From the NCBI GenBank assembly GCA_031262565.1, contig JAISHL010000017.1, positions 1-5,655 on the forward strand: DNA of 5,655 bases, given 5' to 3'. The stretch comes from Candidatus Nomurabacteria bacterium (lineage in GTDB: Bacteria; Patescibacteriota; Saccharimonadia; Saccharimonadales; Saccharimonadaceae). Below the pieces are notes generated by a model. That model was not told the origin of the DNA. It searched no databases and saw only the letters and a program-made list of their open reading frames with translations. A program made the position numbers and the translations under genes. Within the stretch, counting starts at the first letter, position 1, and every line of letters starts with the position of its first letter. This document shows, in pieces, positions 5,354 to 5,655 of this stretch.

Positions 5354-5655
5354 AATTCACCTACTTTCTTTATTATAAAATTTTCGGAAAAATGTAATTT
5401 TTCTCGGGCGGTTTTTAAGCGATAAATTAGTAGTTGGTCGACGGTCGGTAAAATCTTATTTTTAATTGCGAAATTATATTGCGCAGATTTGTCAGCAATT
5501 TTTTCGTCGAGTTGAATTAGTGTGAAGTGATGATTTTTATTGTCTTCTAAATTTATCTCCATGACAGCCTGTCCCGTAGTCCCCGACCCTGCAAAGAAGT
5601 CTAAAATGCGAGCGTCTGTTTTATTATAAGTTGAAATTCTAATTAAATATTTTAT
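5350..5655 (-). CDS. C-terminal end of a beta-class DNA methyltransferase (N6-adenine or N4-cytosine; partial)
   Basis: The frame is open to the right edge, so only the last 101 residues are present. ARILDFFAGSGTTGQAV (15-31 of the fragment) contains FAGSGTT, motif I, the S-adenosylmethionine-binding loop. It is followed by N(L/E)D...HHFTLIQLDE, the strand after motif I with its acidic residue, and a helical tail (PTVDQLLIYRLKTAREKL). Motif I near the C-terminus is the order of the beta class, where the catalytic (D/N/S)PP(Y/W) motif and target-recognition region come first and would lie beyond the window. The tail is reminiscent of type III Mod subunits and related type II enzymes. In a restriction-modification system this enzyme modifies the host's recognition sites so that the partner nuclease spares them. 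The ORF ends GEL-TGA, its ATGA overlapping the nuclease start at 5353. The Met at 5562 lies after motif I and is not the true start. Confidence 0.92.
   Translation of the reverse strand: MKYLIRISTYNKTDARILDFFAGSGTTGQAVMEINLEDNKNHHFTLIQLDEKIADKSAQYNFAIKNKILPTVDQLLIYRLKTAREKLHFSENFIIKKVGEL

Overview
The window looks like chromosomal DNA from a Candidate Phyla Radiation bacterium, most likely Saccharibacteria (TM7) or a close relative. I judge this from the style of the tyrosyl-tRNA synthetase (KFGKS loop, 'DPSADSMTIGNL' active-site segment), an N/Q/P-rich membrane protein, an anchored CapA-like protein, and compact gene packing. The assignment is from memory and not from a search. TAA, TAG and TGA all serve as stops here, and one TGA lies in a start/stop overlap, so the standard bacterial code is expected rather than the UGA-glycine code of Gracilibacteria and Absconditabacteria.

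Layout. On the left, running off the edge on the minus strand, is a gene for a three-pass membrane protein. It has a long Q/P/N-rich N-terminus and an extracytoplasmic C-terminal part that resembles a type IV pilin or pseudopilin. A strong promoter precedes it, but its best start is out of frame with the body at a run of seven C. Next, also on the minus strand, is an operon of tyrS followed by a small four-pass membrane protein. tyrS appears to be transcribed as a leaderless mRNA. A divergent, overlapping, dyad-symmetric promoter pair separates tyrS from a plus-strand capA-like gene. That capA-like gene carries an in-frame TGA near its middle, while family motifs persist on both sides.

Past an AT-rich inverted repeat between convergent genes lies a minus-strand Nudix hydrolase with its own promoter and a strong Shine-Dalgarno sequence. 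On the right, also minus strand and AT-richer, is a two-gene cassette. It holds the C-terminal end of a beta-class DNA methyltransferase that runs off the window, followed with an ATGA overlap by a 206-residue protein with a PD-(D/E)XK-like D...ExK signature. This is most simply a restriction-modification system with a divergent endonuclease.

The genes form separate units: surface/envelope (left membrane protein, capA-like), translation (tyrS operon), nucleotide metabolism (Nudix) and defence (methyltransferase plus nuclease). I see no tRNA, rRNA, CRISPR array or transposase. The least explained items are the putative endonuclease, the pilin-like membrane protein with its frame break at C7, and the capA-like gene interrupted by TGA. 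The two gene breaks could be real or could be assembly errors.
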